DNA of 59,994 bases, taken from positions 1-59,994 of the forward strand of contig NZ_BLAY01000044.1 in assembly GCF_020521235.1 (NCBI RefSeq), written 5' to 3'. The position numbers and the translations under genes were made by a program. Each line of letters opens with the position of its first letter. Within the stretch, counting starts at the first letter, position 1. The DNA is from Microseira wollei NIES-4236 (GTDB lineage: Bacteria; Cyanobacteriota; Cyanobacteriia; Cyanobacteriales; Aerosakkonemataceae). Shown one piece after another: positions 37,329 to 45,766 of the stretch. Below the pieces are notes generated by a model. The model did no database searches. It worked only from the letters and a program-made list of their open reading frames with translations, and had not been told where the DNA came from.

Positions 37329-39443
37329 TTACTTTTCTCCTGAGTTAGATATACGGTTAATCAACTTATGTGTCTGACGGACTTCCCCCACCCCAGTTAA
37401 ATAGGGCATCAGGTGTCGTCCGACAAACTGCCACAGGCGCGGATATTGAACCGAAACCGAACCTGTGAGGTAGCTGACATCACTGTTAACTTGACGACGT
37501 ATCGCCTCAGCTAACAGAGAAACCCCTCGCCCCCGCTTCTGGAATGGTTCAGCCATTTCCAGAGTGGTGTAGCGAATTGTGTCAGGTGCCACCCGATGGG
37601 TTAACACCCAACCAATTACTTCCCCCCGATAGCGCAATCCCAGGCTAGTTAGGGGTTCTAAGGGGCTATCCTTGGCTGTTGGCGGCAGGGGTAATCCTGC
37701 GGCTTCAAACCAAGGAAACACCTCAAAGGTTGGAGGTAGGGGAAACTTGTTTAACCAGGGGGCTTGGGCAATTTTTTCTGTAGCGGTTTTGCCTAGCACC
37801 AGGGTAGTTTGGGGAGTTTGCCATTGCAGCTTTTGCAGTAGCGGTTCTAATCCTGTATTGGTAAGTGAAGTGGTGGAATAGCTGAGGATTAATTCCACAC
37901 ATCCTTGTTGCGCTAATTCTCGTTCTAAATAGGCTACTAATCTTGTCCCAATTCCTTGATGGCGGTATTCAGGTAAGACAAATAGAGAGATAATTTCAGC
38001 TTGTGTGGAGTTAATACGTTCAGCAATAGCAAATCCCACCATTGAACCTGCTACGGAAGCCGAAAGTCCAGTTAATTCTCCTTGGGGTGGTTGGGTTTGC
38101 CAGCGTTTCTGTAAGCGAGGAAAGGTGAATTCATCGTAATCTTTGGCATTGCTGGTATTGAGATGATACACCCGTTGGTAACGGACGGTCTGACCTAACC
38201 CCCCCAACCCCCCTTCCCTAGTAGGGAAGGGGGGAGCATGATTACTCCCCTCTCCTTGCAGGAGAGGGGCTGGGGGAGAGGTCGGTCTTGTAGTCTTACT
38301 CCCCTCTCCTTGCAGGAGAGGGGCTGGGGGAGAGGTCGGTAATCCCGCAACAGGGGGTGCTATACCTAAACTAGGACGTTGGGCAGTGGGTTTAGTGGTA
38401 ACAATTCCCCCACTATCAGGAAACGTCACCAAGCGCTGTATTTCATCCCCCTGTAACCCAATCGCCTGTGGTTGCGACACTCCCGGCAAAACCACCACAT
38501 CAAATAGTTCTTCAATTACACTCTGAAAATACAGCCAATGCAGCGGTTTCCCCGTTTGCAAATCAATTACCATCAAGCCACATTGGGGCTGATTTCCCTC
38601 AGCCATTAAGCGTTTTTCCAGAGCTAATCCCGTAAAATTATGGGAACGTAATTGAGATAGCCCGACGAAGGCGAAATTTCCCCAAAACGCTAACCCGCGC
38701 ACAAATCCAGGACAGAAGGTAATGGGTACAAATTGATTTCCCTCGATGTAACCTAATTCCCCAGTACCGGAATTGAGTATCCATAATTTCCCCCGATACC
38801 AACGGGGAGAATGGGGCATAGATAAGCCAGTAGCGATGATTTCGTTATGGTTAACATCGATGACTACTCCCCCATCAAGCCGATGATTACGCCACCCGGC
38901 GGCTGTATCGGTGCTACTACAGGCGGTGACATAAGCAGGTTTCCCATTTACCATCGCCAATCCATTGAGATGACAACGATCTTCTGCTACTAATTTAGAG
39001 ATAAATGAGGGTTTCCAGAGGGGTACAAAACTGTAATCTGGACTGAGAGTAGCTAAACAACTAAAGTCAGTATTGACAAAAATCACTTGTTGTGAATTGT
39101 CAAGTACTACATCATGGACGTTAAGATCTCCGGTAATCTGGGCGGTACGGGGGATGTAGAGGCGATCGCATTCCCCATACTTTTCTCCTGGTGCGAGGCA
39201 ATTATCAAACCGCCAAATTTGATAGCGGGTACTCATGTAAAGAGAATCATCCGCCCCATATAAGCCCATTGGTTTATCAAATAAACGCTCATGGATACTC
39301 AAGCGCCCATTGGATTTATGACCAATAAAAATCAGGCGATTAGTTTGGTAAGTGGTGCAGGCTAGACTGATATTTTGTGTGGCTAACCAGGCGGTTAAAT
39401 CTGGGGAGATACTAACTTCAAATTCCTTGGGGTATTCAATCAT
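37329..39443 (-). CDS. TIGR03032-like beta-propeller protein fused to GNAT acetyltransferase domain(s)
   Basis: Residues about 15-330 match the TIGR03032 (DUF4915-like) type by CHLNGLAMVNGKPAYVTACS, GLSMPHSPRWYRGKLWILNS and FCPGFVRGLAF, a probable beta-propeller of unknown role. A linker follows, then a GNAT domain (about 430-560) with the acetyl-CoA loop FVLPEYRHQGIGTRL. A second GNAT-like half (about 560-700) has MAEPFQKRGRGVSLLAEAIR. The linker contains PTSPPAPLLQGEGS twice, encoded by the CTCCTTGCAGGAGAGGGGCT dispersed repeat. It is the first gene of a coupled pair with the 712-residue RTX protein; modification or export of that partner is possible but unproven. Confidence 0.85.
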   Translation of the reverse strand: MIEYPKEFEVSISPDLTAWLATQNISLACTTYQTNRLIFIGHKSNGRLSIHERLFDKPMGLYGADDSLYMSTRYQIWRFDNCLAPGEKYGECDRLYIPRTAQITGDLNVHDVVLDNSQQVIFVNTDFSCLATLSPDYSFVPLWKPSFISKLVAEDRCHLNGLAMVNGKPAYVTACSSTDTAAGWRNHRLDGGVVIDVNHNEIIATGLSMPHSPRWYRGKLWILNSGTGELGYIEGNQFVPITFCPGFVRGLAFWGNFAFVGLSQLRSHNFTGLALEKRLMAEGNQPQCGLMVIDLQTGKPLHWLYFQSVIEELFDVVVLPGVSQPQAIGLQGDEIQRLVTFPDSGGIVTTKPTAQRPSLGIAPPVAGLPTSPPAPLLQGEGSKTTRPTSPPAPLLQGEGSNHAPPFPTREGGLGGLGQTVRYQRVYHLNTSNAKDYDEFTFPRLQKRWQTQPPQGELTGLSASVAGSMVGFAIAERINSTQAEIISLFVLPEYRHQGIGTRLVAYLERELAQQGCVELILSYSTTSLTNTGLEPLLQKLQWQTPQTTLVLGKTATEKIAQAPWLNKFPLPPTFEVFPWFEAAGLPLPPTAKDSPLEPLTSLGLRYRGEVIGWVLTHRVAPDTIRYTTLEMAEPFQKRGRGVSLLAEAIRRQVNSDVSYLTGSVSVQYPRLWQFVGRHLMPYLTGVGEVRQTHKLINRISNSGEK

Positions 39444-39705
39444 TTTTTCTCAAAAAATCTCCCAGCAAAATTACCTATCAGCTAGCCTAATTTTCAGAGC
39501 AGCGAGTTATATCATGTCAGGCTTTTCACCATTAATTAAAACTCAGAGCGTCCTCCCGTCCCCGTGTCAGGAGCATCAGTCGTAACTATGGGTATTCAAG
39601 CGGACATGATATTATTGCCGTTCTCCTACTTTTTCGGGGTGAAACTCTGTACTTTTTTACACCCAAAAGTACCTTAGCAATATTACGGGCATCAAAAAAT
39701 ACATA
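39444..39705. other. Intergenic region between divergent genes
   Basis: No gene seen. It has low-complexity AT-rich DNA and a CTCCCGTCCCCGTGTCAGGAG fold-back near 39551-39571. Confidence 0.5.
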
Positions 39706-39848
39706 AAGTTAGCTATTGCGGAAGTGATTCCTTAAACGAATTTTCCGGAAAACTTAATTTATTCTTAGAAATTAAATTTAAAACATATTTTTGCGCGTTT
39801 ATCAAGGGATAAAATTAGCTATTTTTGGGTTTCAAGTTAGCTATTTTA
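39706..39848 (+). promoter_or_regulatory. Three AAGTTAGCTATTTT direct repeats upstream of the AAA gene
   Basis: Copies with core TTAGCTATT begin at 39709, 39815 and 39837. The last two are 22 bp apart, two helical turns, which suits a protein binding one face of the DNA. They end about 60 bp before the start of the vMAP-type AAA gene. Operator function is inferred. Confidence 0.5.
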
Positions 39849-39909
39849 GACCGGGTAAATTTGATAAAATATTTGTATTCAAGTAAAAACCTGTTTGATT
39901 TGTTGTGCT

Positions 39910-41241
39910 ATGACGAGTGCTTCTGCTGAGGAAATTCTTGAGTTCGTGGTTGAATCAATCAAAAATAAAACTCAAAAAGAACTGAATTATATCCAGAAAG
40001 TCTTACTCCGGGAAACACTAAAAAACCCCAAAAAAAGCTATGGACAAATTGCCCAGGAACAAAAATATTCTTCAGAATATATTAGTCATACGATGGCGCC
40101 GCAATTATGGCAAATGCTTTCTGATATTTGGGGAAGAAGAATTAGCAAGAAAAATTGTTACTCCCAGTTATGCAGCATACTAGAAAAAGAGAAAAAATTA
40201 GATAATTTTCAGTTTATCAAAACCAAACAGCAGATTGAATGTCCATTTACAGATAGTCCAATTGCTTTAGATTCGCCTTTTTATATCGAGCGCTTTCCCA
40301 TCGAATATAGGTGTTATCAAGAAATTATTAATCCCGGGGCATTAATGCGGATTAAATCTCCCAGAAAGATGGGAAAAACATCTCTCTCTAAAAGAATTAT
40401 CGCCGTGGCTAAACAATACAATTACGCAACTGTGTACCTGAGCTTAAATTCAGTAGAGATTCAAATATGCACTTCTACGGCAAAATTCTTGCGCTGGTTT
40501 TGTGCCAACGTAACTCGACAGCTAAATTTAGCTTCTCAGCTAGATGAATACTGGGATGAGGATATCGGAACTTTAGTGAGTTGTACCGCCTATTTCCAAG
40601 AATATCTGCTGCCAGAAATCGATTCCCCGATGCTGCTGGTATTAGATGAAGCGAATCAGTTGTTTGAGTTTCCCGCCTTAAGCCGTGATTTTTTCGCTTT
40701 GTTGCGCGGCTGGCATGAGGAAAGTAAGTACAATTTGATTTGGCAAAAACTGAGGCTTGTTATCGTTAATTCTACAGATTGTTATATTCCCTTAGATGTA
40801 AATAGATCGCCGTTTAATGTCGGTTTAGCCTTTGATTTACCACGGTTTACCGCTGCCCAGGTAGAAGAATTAGCCCGAAAGTATGGAGTTCAGCTATCAT
40901 CAACGGAATTGGCGCAGTTAATGAGTTTATTAGGAGGATTCCCTTATTTAGTGAGTTTAGCGCTTTATCATACTGTGATGGACAATATACCTTTAACTGA
41001 ATTATTAACTACAGCCGCAAGCGAAACCGGAATTTTCCGCCAACACCTGCACGAACAATTAAGTTATCTGCAAAAGTATCCTGAGTTAGAGTCAGCTTTT
41101 CAGCGAGTTTTGAGGGGGAAAGCACCTGTGGTATTAGATCAAGTGTGGGCATTTAAGTTAAATAGTTTAGGTTTGATCGATCTCAAGGAAACGGCGGCTA
41201 CTGTGAGTTGTCAGTTGTATCAAGATTATTTTAGGAATTAG
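39910..41241 (+). CDS. AAA-like NTPase with vWA-MoxR-associated (vMAP) N-terminal HTH domain
   Basis: The N-terminal 90 residues (KTQKELNYIQKVLLRETLKN.. YGQIAQEQKYSSEYISH) look like the vMAP N-terminal HTH domain found on predicted conflict or signalling proteins in cyanobacteria. An AAA_35-type NTPase follows: FYIERFPIEYRCYQEI, Walker A in SPRKMGKTSLSKR (about residues 150-160), Walker B in MLLVLDEANQLFE (about 238-250), and NRSPFNVGLAFDLPRFT. ATG 39910 is preferred to the upstream TTG. It faces a second AAA_35 protein about 650 bp away. The effector output is not visible. Confidence 0.85.
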   Translation: MTSASAEEILEFVVESIKNKTQKELNYIQKVLLRETLKNPKKSYGQIAQEQKYSSEYISHTMAPQLWQMLSDIWGRRISKKNCYSQLCSILEKEKKLDNFQFIKTKQQIECPFTDSPIALDSPFYIERFPIEYRCYQEIINPGALMRIKSPRKMGKTSLSKRIIAVAKQYNYATVYLSLNSVEIQICTSTAKFLRWFCANVTRQLNLASQLDEYWDEDIGTLVSCTAYFQEYLLPEIDSPMLLVLDEANQLFEFPALSRDFFALLRGWHEESKYNLIWQKLRLVIVNSTDCYIPLDVNRSPFNVGLAFDLPRFTAAQVEELARKYGVQLSSTELAQLMSLLGGFPYLVSLALYHTVMDNIPLTELLTTAASETGIFRQHLHEQLSYLQKYPELESAFQRVLRGKAPVVLDQVWAFKLNSLGLIDLKETAATVSCQLYQDYFRN

Positions 41242-41250
41242 GTGCAAATA

Positions 41251-41365
41251 CAGCGGATTGCTTTTCGTGTGAAGTACAGCCTTTTGGCAGCAGTGTGCGG
41301 GCTGCCATTTTTGCTGCCCGCACACTGCTGCCAAGGTGTACCTCTTGCGCCTGCAATCTGCTATA
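41251..41365. mobile_element. Palindromic element 2
   Basis: The ends CAGCGGATTGC and GCAATCTGCTATA are inverted. Core arms TTGGCAGCAGTGTGCGGGC (about 41285-41303) and its exact complement (about 41317-41335) form a 19-bp stem. The right shoulder GTGTACCTCTTGCGCCTGCA matches that of the element in the subtilase gene, while the cores are unrelated. Confidence 0.75.
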
Positions 41366-41558
41366 TAGCGGATTGTGACTTAATAGAATACACTTGATTT
41401 TTCGTAAGTTACTCCCTTCGGTGCCGGAAGAATTTGTACTGAATGAACCGCGTTCGCGTAGCGTGCGCGCCAGCGCTTAGACGCGAAGAACAGGAAGGAA
41501 GAGAAAAGAAGAAGTACATAATTTTCTAGCGGGATGGGAGTAATAGCCCGTGTAGACG

Positions 41559-41610
41559 GGCGCATTTTGTATAGCGGCACCCTTAAGGGTGCCGCTATAC
41601 AAAATGCGCC
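41559..41610. repeat. Perfect 52-bp palindrome
   Basis: The centre is GGCACCCTTAAGGGTGCC and the arms extend through TTTTGTATAGC to GCGC on both sides without mismatch. It shares the TTTGTATAGCGGCA outer arm with the palindrome at 25046. Confidence 0.9.
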
Positions 41611-41639
41611 ACAAAGGCTGTATTCCAGCAAGTCGCTTT

Positions 41640-41895
41640 CCCGCTATAAAAAGATGGGGCGGGCAAGATGCCCACCCCACAAGAGTTACTAGAAACGCTA
41701 TAAAAAGATGGGGCGGGCAAGATGCCCACCCCACAAGAGTTACTAGAAACCGCGGGCAAGATGCCCACCCCACAAGAGTTACTAGAAACCGGGTTTCTGG
41801 GAAGCTCTCTGGCTCTAAAGTGACGATAATTCCTTGAAACCCGGTTTCTTTGGGCAATTATTGCTTTCTCCACTGCCCCCCTGCTCCCCTGCCCT
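41640..41895. repeat. Cluster of dispersed repeats before the WD40 gene stop
   Basis: It holds three copies of GGGCGGGCAAGATGCCCACC with CCCACAAGAGTTACTAGAAA (about 41654-41790), two GAAACCSGGTTTC motifs (41787, 41838), and two copies of TTATTGCTTTCTCCACTGCC. The last runs into the coding end of the WD40 gene and supplies its final codons. Confidence 0.85.
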
Positions 41896-41897
41896 AA

Positions 41898-44800
41898 TTA
41901 TTGCTTTCTCCACTGCCCCTCTGCTCCCCTGCCCCTCTGCCCTGTGACATCATCGCACAGATGGCGAGTTTCGCCGTCGCCAAAAGGTTGGCTGGGATTT
42001 TGCGACAATTCCCCGTTTGTGCGTAAATAATCTTGTATCCAATCGCAACCAGAGGCAACGATGCCATCGAGCGATCGCACTTTCTCGACATTCCATAACA
42101 TCACGCTACGATCTTCGCCAGCAGAGGCGAGTTGCTTGCCATCGGGACTAAAAGCCACCTGCCAAATGCCGCCAGTATGGACTTTCAGGGTAGTTAATAA
42201 AGTGCCGTCTGGTTGCGACAATTTAATGATGCCATCCCCACTGCCAGCAGCGAGGAGTTTGCCGTCGGGACTAAATGCGACTGTCCGCACTGCATCCTGA
42301 TGCTCTGCTAAAGTTTTCACCAGAGTTCCATCAAGTCGCCAAAGTTTCACGGTTTTGTCATCGCTGCCACTGGCTAAGAGTTGACCATCAGGACTAAAGG
42401 CAATTGACCGAATCACGCTTTGATGGGCTTTAATCGTGTGCAATAACTTACCGTTTTTTGTCCAGAGTTTGATCGTGCCATCCCCACTACAGGAGGCGAT
42501 GATTTGACCATCAAGACTAAAACTCGCCACCCAAACTCCGGCTTGATGTCCTGTTAATTTTGCCAGTAAAACCGGAGTTTTCCCGGCAACATTCCACAAT
42601 CCTACCGTGCCATCTCCACTCCCAGAGGCAAGTAAAGTACCATCGGGGCTAAACTGGAGCCTTCTCACTGTCCCTGTATGTCCTGTGAGGGTGGCGAGGA
42701 ATTTTCCCTCCCTTGTCCAAAGTTGCAGGATGCCATTGGTATTGGCAACAGCCAACCGTTTGCCATCGGGACTAAAGCTGACTCCCATCAAACCTTGATC
42801 TGTTTTCCAGCTGCGTAGGATGACACCCAACGTAGCTCTATCCCCAATTTCCCACAGCTTGACGGTTTTATCCATACCAACAGAAGCGAGCATTTGGCTA
42901 TCGGGACTGAAGGCGATGCCAAAAATCAATGCTTGATGACCATTGAGAGATTTGAGTAACGGGTTGTCAGGTTTCCAAAGTCTGACTGTATTATCCCAAG
43001 CTTGAGAAGCAATCGTTTTACCATCGGGACTAAACTCGACATCCATAATCATGGCACTGTGTCCAGCAAAGCTACGCAGGAGTTGGGGATTGTCCCAAGT
43101 TTTACCGACGCGCTGCCAAAGTTTCACGGTTTTGTCATCAGATACGGAAGCTAGCTGTGTACCATCGGGACTAAAGGCGACACCGAATACTATGCCGTTG
43201 TGTCCTTTCAGGGTAGTCAGGAGAACAGGGATATTTCCGGAAAATTTCCAGAGTTTAATCGTGCCATCTGTAGAAGCAGAGGCGATGGTATCTCCTTGAC
43301 GGGTAATGGCAATACCCAGGATCGCCCCGGCGTGAGCGGGGATGGTTGCTAACTGTTGACCGTCAACTTGCCAGACTGTGAGATCCCCATTTCCCTTCCC
43401 CACCAGGATTTTTCGGCTATCTCGAGTAAATACAACTGCCCAATTTAAAGCCCTACCTAGATTCAAGGTTTTCAGTAGGGTACCATCCCGTCGCCACAGT
43501 TTGATTGTGCCATCTTCACTCACAGAAGCCAGAAATTGCTCATTGGGGCTGATATCAATATTATTAATGATGGCTTGATGACCCTTGAAAGTGTGGATTA
43601 ATGTGCCATCTAGTCGCCACAGTTTGAGAGTGCGATCGCTACTACCGGAAGCAATCAGTTGACCATCTCGACTGAAGACAACGCCACTGACTGATGCTTG
43701 ATTTCCTTTAAACATTTTCAGCAGTTTACCCTCTCTTGTCCACAGGTTGACGGTATTATCTATGCCTGTTGCTGCGATCTTCTTCCCATCTGGACTAAAG
43801 GCGATACCGTAGAGTCCTGACGCAGGTTTGGATAGGCGGTTATATTCATCGGCTCCTAAAATAGCTTGCTGAAGGACTAATTCCACCTGGCTTTTCGTGT
43901 CAGCATCCACTTCACCTAACGACAGCATTTTTTTTCTGGCTCGCAAAGCTTCAATTAGGGCATCTAAACGCCGATTAGAGGCAAATAGACCTTCAGAAGA
44001 AGATGCCAACGCCTGAATTTCGTTGATTCTGGCAATATTTTCGCTCTGCACTGCTTTCCTATACTGCCAGAAAGCAGTTATTCCTAACCCAGTGGCAATA
44101 AATAGAGCCGTACTTAGTGTGGCAATAAATATCTTTTGCCTTTGGGCATTTTTTTGTTCTTCTGCAAGTCTTTTTCCTTCTTCAATCAGTCGCGCCTCTA
44201 CTTCTTTAATCCGCGCTGCTTCTAATGCCTGTTGTACTTCTTTGCGGTCTAATTCCTCACTCGCTGCTAAAAACTGATAATCCAAATCGCTCAAACTTTT
44301 GCCTTGCGCCCAAGCTTGAGCATCCCGCAAAGCTTGTCCCCGTAATAGCCGGGAAGGATCGACTCGATCGGCAGCGACCCAAGCTTCTAATAATTGGGAA
44401 TAGGGTCGGAGTGCATTTAATTTTCTTTCCACCCATTCCAGGTTAAAAACTGCTTGATAAATCGGGTTTTTCACCTTCAATAATCCTTGACTTTTTACCA
44501 CCAAACCTGATATTAAAAGTTCGCCTTGTTCGTGGCTTTGGTCAAGGGGTATCTCGACTCCTTGTAAAATTTGCTGATAAATTCCCAACAACCTCCCCGC
44601 CCACTTCTCTTTATGCAGCAGGCGGTTGCGAATGGTTTTCAAATGCTCCGGTTCATCCCGATCTTCCCAATTTTCAATCAGCGACGATTTGACTAACTTT
44701 TCTACCCAAAAGCTTTCATTGCCCGTAACAATTTCGCTAAAATTAGTCTCGGCTTTTTGGCTAAATTCTATAAGTAGATTACACAGTTTTTGGGTGAGAA

Positions 44801-45533
44801 ATGGTTGCCCGCCTGTCCAAGCTAATATCTCTTGCAAAATCTTCCTTGAGTTCTCAAACCAGGCTTTTAATCCTGGGACTAAAGGTTCCGCTTCTTCCAG
44901 GGTAAAGCCTTGCAAATCGATGGCTTTCCCGATATTAAAGGGAGTTCGCTGGCGATTTTGAATCAGATCGCTGGGAGTCGCCACTCCACAAATCACCCAA
45001 GTGATGCGATTGTATTCCGGATTTATCTTTCTTTGGTTATAACAAAACCGAATCAGGGCAAAAAAATCATCAACTGGAAAGCCTAAACTGAGGATGCTAT
45101 CAATTTCATCCAGGAAGATGACGATGTTCTGGTCAGGGATTTGAGCTAATAAAATATCTTCGAGAAAATATCCTAATCGCTGAAGTAAAGATAATTCTTC
45201 TTTCTCTTGCCACCAAGATTTGAGCTTAACTTTTTTAAATATACCTAAACCCAGACATAAATCGGTGGCGATTCCTTTATACCATTGCTGGGGCGTAACC
45301 ATTTCGCTGCCGACGCGAGTCAGATCCACAGTTGTACAGAGAAATCCTTCCTCTTGCAGTCGATATCTGGTGCGGACTGCAAGAGAGGATTTGCCCATCT
45401 GACGACAGTTGAGGACGTAACAAAATTCCCCTTGTTTTACGGCTTCATAAAGTTCTGTGTCTGCCTTTCGTTCTACATAACTGGGGTGATCGTTGGCAAG
45501 AGAGCCACCAACTTGGTAATAGGAACTGTACAT
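41898..45533 (-). CDS. AAA-like NTPase with transmembrane segment and 14 WD40 repeats
   Basis: The 1211-residue protein opens with an AAA_35-type NTPase (about 1-380): VGGSLANDHPSYVERKAD, Walker A in NCRQMGKSSLAVRTR, Walker B in IVIFLDEIDSILSL. A helical linker and a charged coil follow, then a membrane helix (FIATLSTALFIATGLGITAF, about 470-490). Fourteen WD40 repeats (about 555-1165) would make two seven-bladed propellers. The C-terminal CDWIQDYLRTN is typical. The final residues (GQRGRGAEGQWRKQ) are translated from a dispersed intergenic repeat. Such proteins are thought to be sensor or scaffold NTPases; the ligand is unknown. Confidence 0.92.
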   Translation of the reverse strand: MYSSYYQVGGSLANDHPSYVERKADTELYEAVKQGEFCYVLNCRQMGKSSLAVRTRYRLQEEGFLCTTVDLTRVGSEMVTPQQWYKGIATDLCLGLGIFKKVKLKSWWQEKEELSLLQRLGYFLEDILLAQIPDQNIVIFLDEIDSILSLGFPVDDFFALIRFCYNQRKINPEYNRITWVICGVATPSDLIQNRQRTPFNIGKAIDLQGFTLEEAEPLVPGLKAWFENSRKILQEILAWTGGQPFLTQKLCNLLIEFSQKAETNFSEIVTGNESFWVEKLVKSSLIENWEDRDEPEHLKTIRNRLLHKEKWAGRLLGIYQQILQGVEIPLDQSHEQGELLISGLVVKSQGLLKVKNPIYQAVFNLEWVERKLNALRPYSQLLEAWVAADRVDPSRLLRGQALRDAQAWAQGKSLSDLDYQFLAASEELDRKEVQQALEAARIKEVEARLIEEGKRLAEEQKNAQRQKIFIATLSTALFIATGLGITAFWQYRKAVQSENIARINEIQALASSSEGLFASNRRLDALIEALRARKKMLSLGEVDADTKSQVELVLQQAILGADEYNRLSKPASGLYGIAFSPDGKKIAATGIDNTVNLWTREGKLLKMFKGNQASVSGVVFSRDGQLIASGSSDRTLKLWRLDGTLIHTFKGHQAIINNIDISPNEQFLASVSEDGTIKLWRRDGTLLKTLNLGRALNWAVVFTRDSRKILVGKGNGDLTVWQVDGQQLATIPAHAGAILGIAITRQGDTIASASTDGTIKLWKFSGNIPVLLTTLKGHNGIVFGVAFSPDGTQLASVSDDKTVKLWQRVGKTWDNPQLLRSFAGHSAMIMDVEFSPDGKTIASQAWDNTVRLWKPDNPLLKSLNGHQALIFGIAFSPDSQMLASVGMDKTVKLWEIGDRATLGVILRSWKTDQGLMGVSFSPDGKRLAVANTNGILQLWTREGKFLATLTGHTGTVRRLQFSPDGTLLASGSGDGTVGLWNVAGKTPVLLAKLTGHQAGVWVASFSLDGQIIASCSGDGTIKLWTKNGKLLHTIKAHQSVIRSIAFSPDGQLLASGSDDKTVKLWRLDGTLVKTLAEHQDAVRTVAFSPDGKLLAAGSGDGIIKLSQPDGTLLTTLKVHTGGIWQVAFSPDGKQLASAGEDRSVMLWNVEKVRSLDGIVASGCDWIQDYLRTNGELSQNPSQPFGDGETRHLCDDVTGQRGRGAEGQWRKQ

Positions 45534-45583
45534 GGGGTGGGGAGGATGGGAGCGGACAAGTTAGTATCAATTTTCACATAATA

Positions 45584-45717
45584 ACGTAAGTTGCTAGTTA
45601 TCTCTATGCTTGGGGCTAATGGCTAATGGCTAATGGCGAGATTGGTAAAAATCTTATATTAGCAATTAGCAAGCTTGCAAGCTGGCAAGGCCAAAGCTTA
45701 TAACTAGCAACTTGAGT
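45584..45717. mobile_element. MITE-like element, copy E
   Basis: Ends are ACGTAAGTTGCTAGTTAT and ATAACTAGCAACTTGAGT. The 5-bp duplication TAATA lies at 45579-45583 and 45718-45722. At 134 bp this is the shortest copy. It lies just upstream of the WD40 gene, in its probable promoter region. Confidence 0.9.
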
Positions 45718-45766
45718 TAATAGTGACTGGGGATTGGGAAAATGAGGAATTGACTTTTGACTTTTG

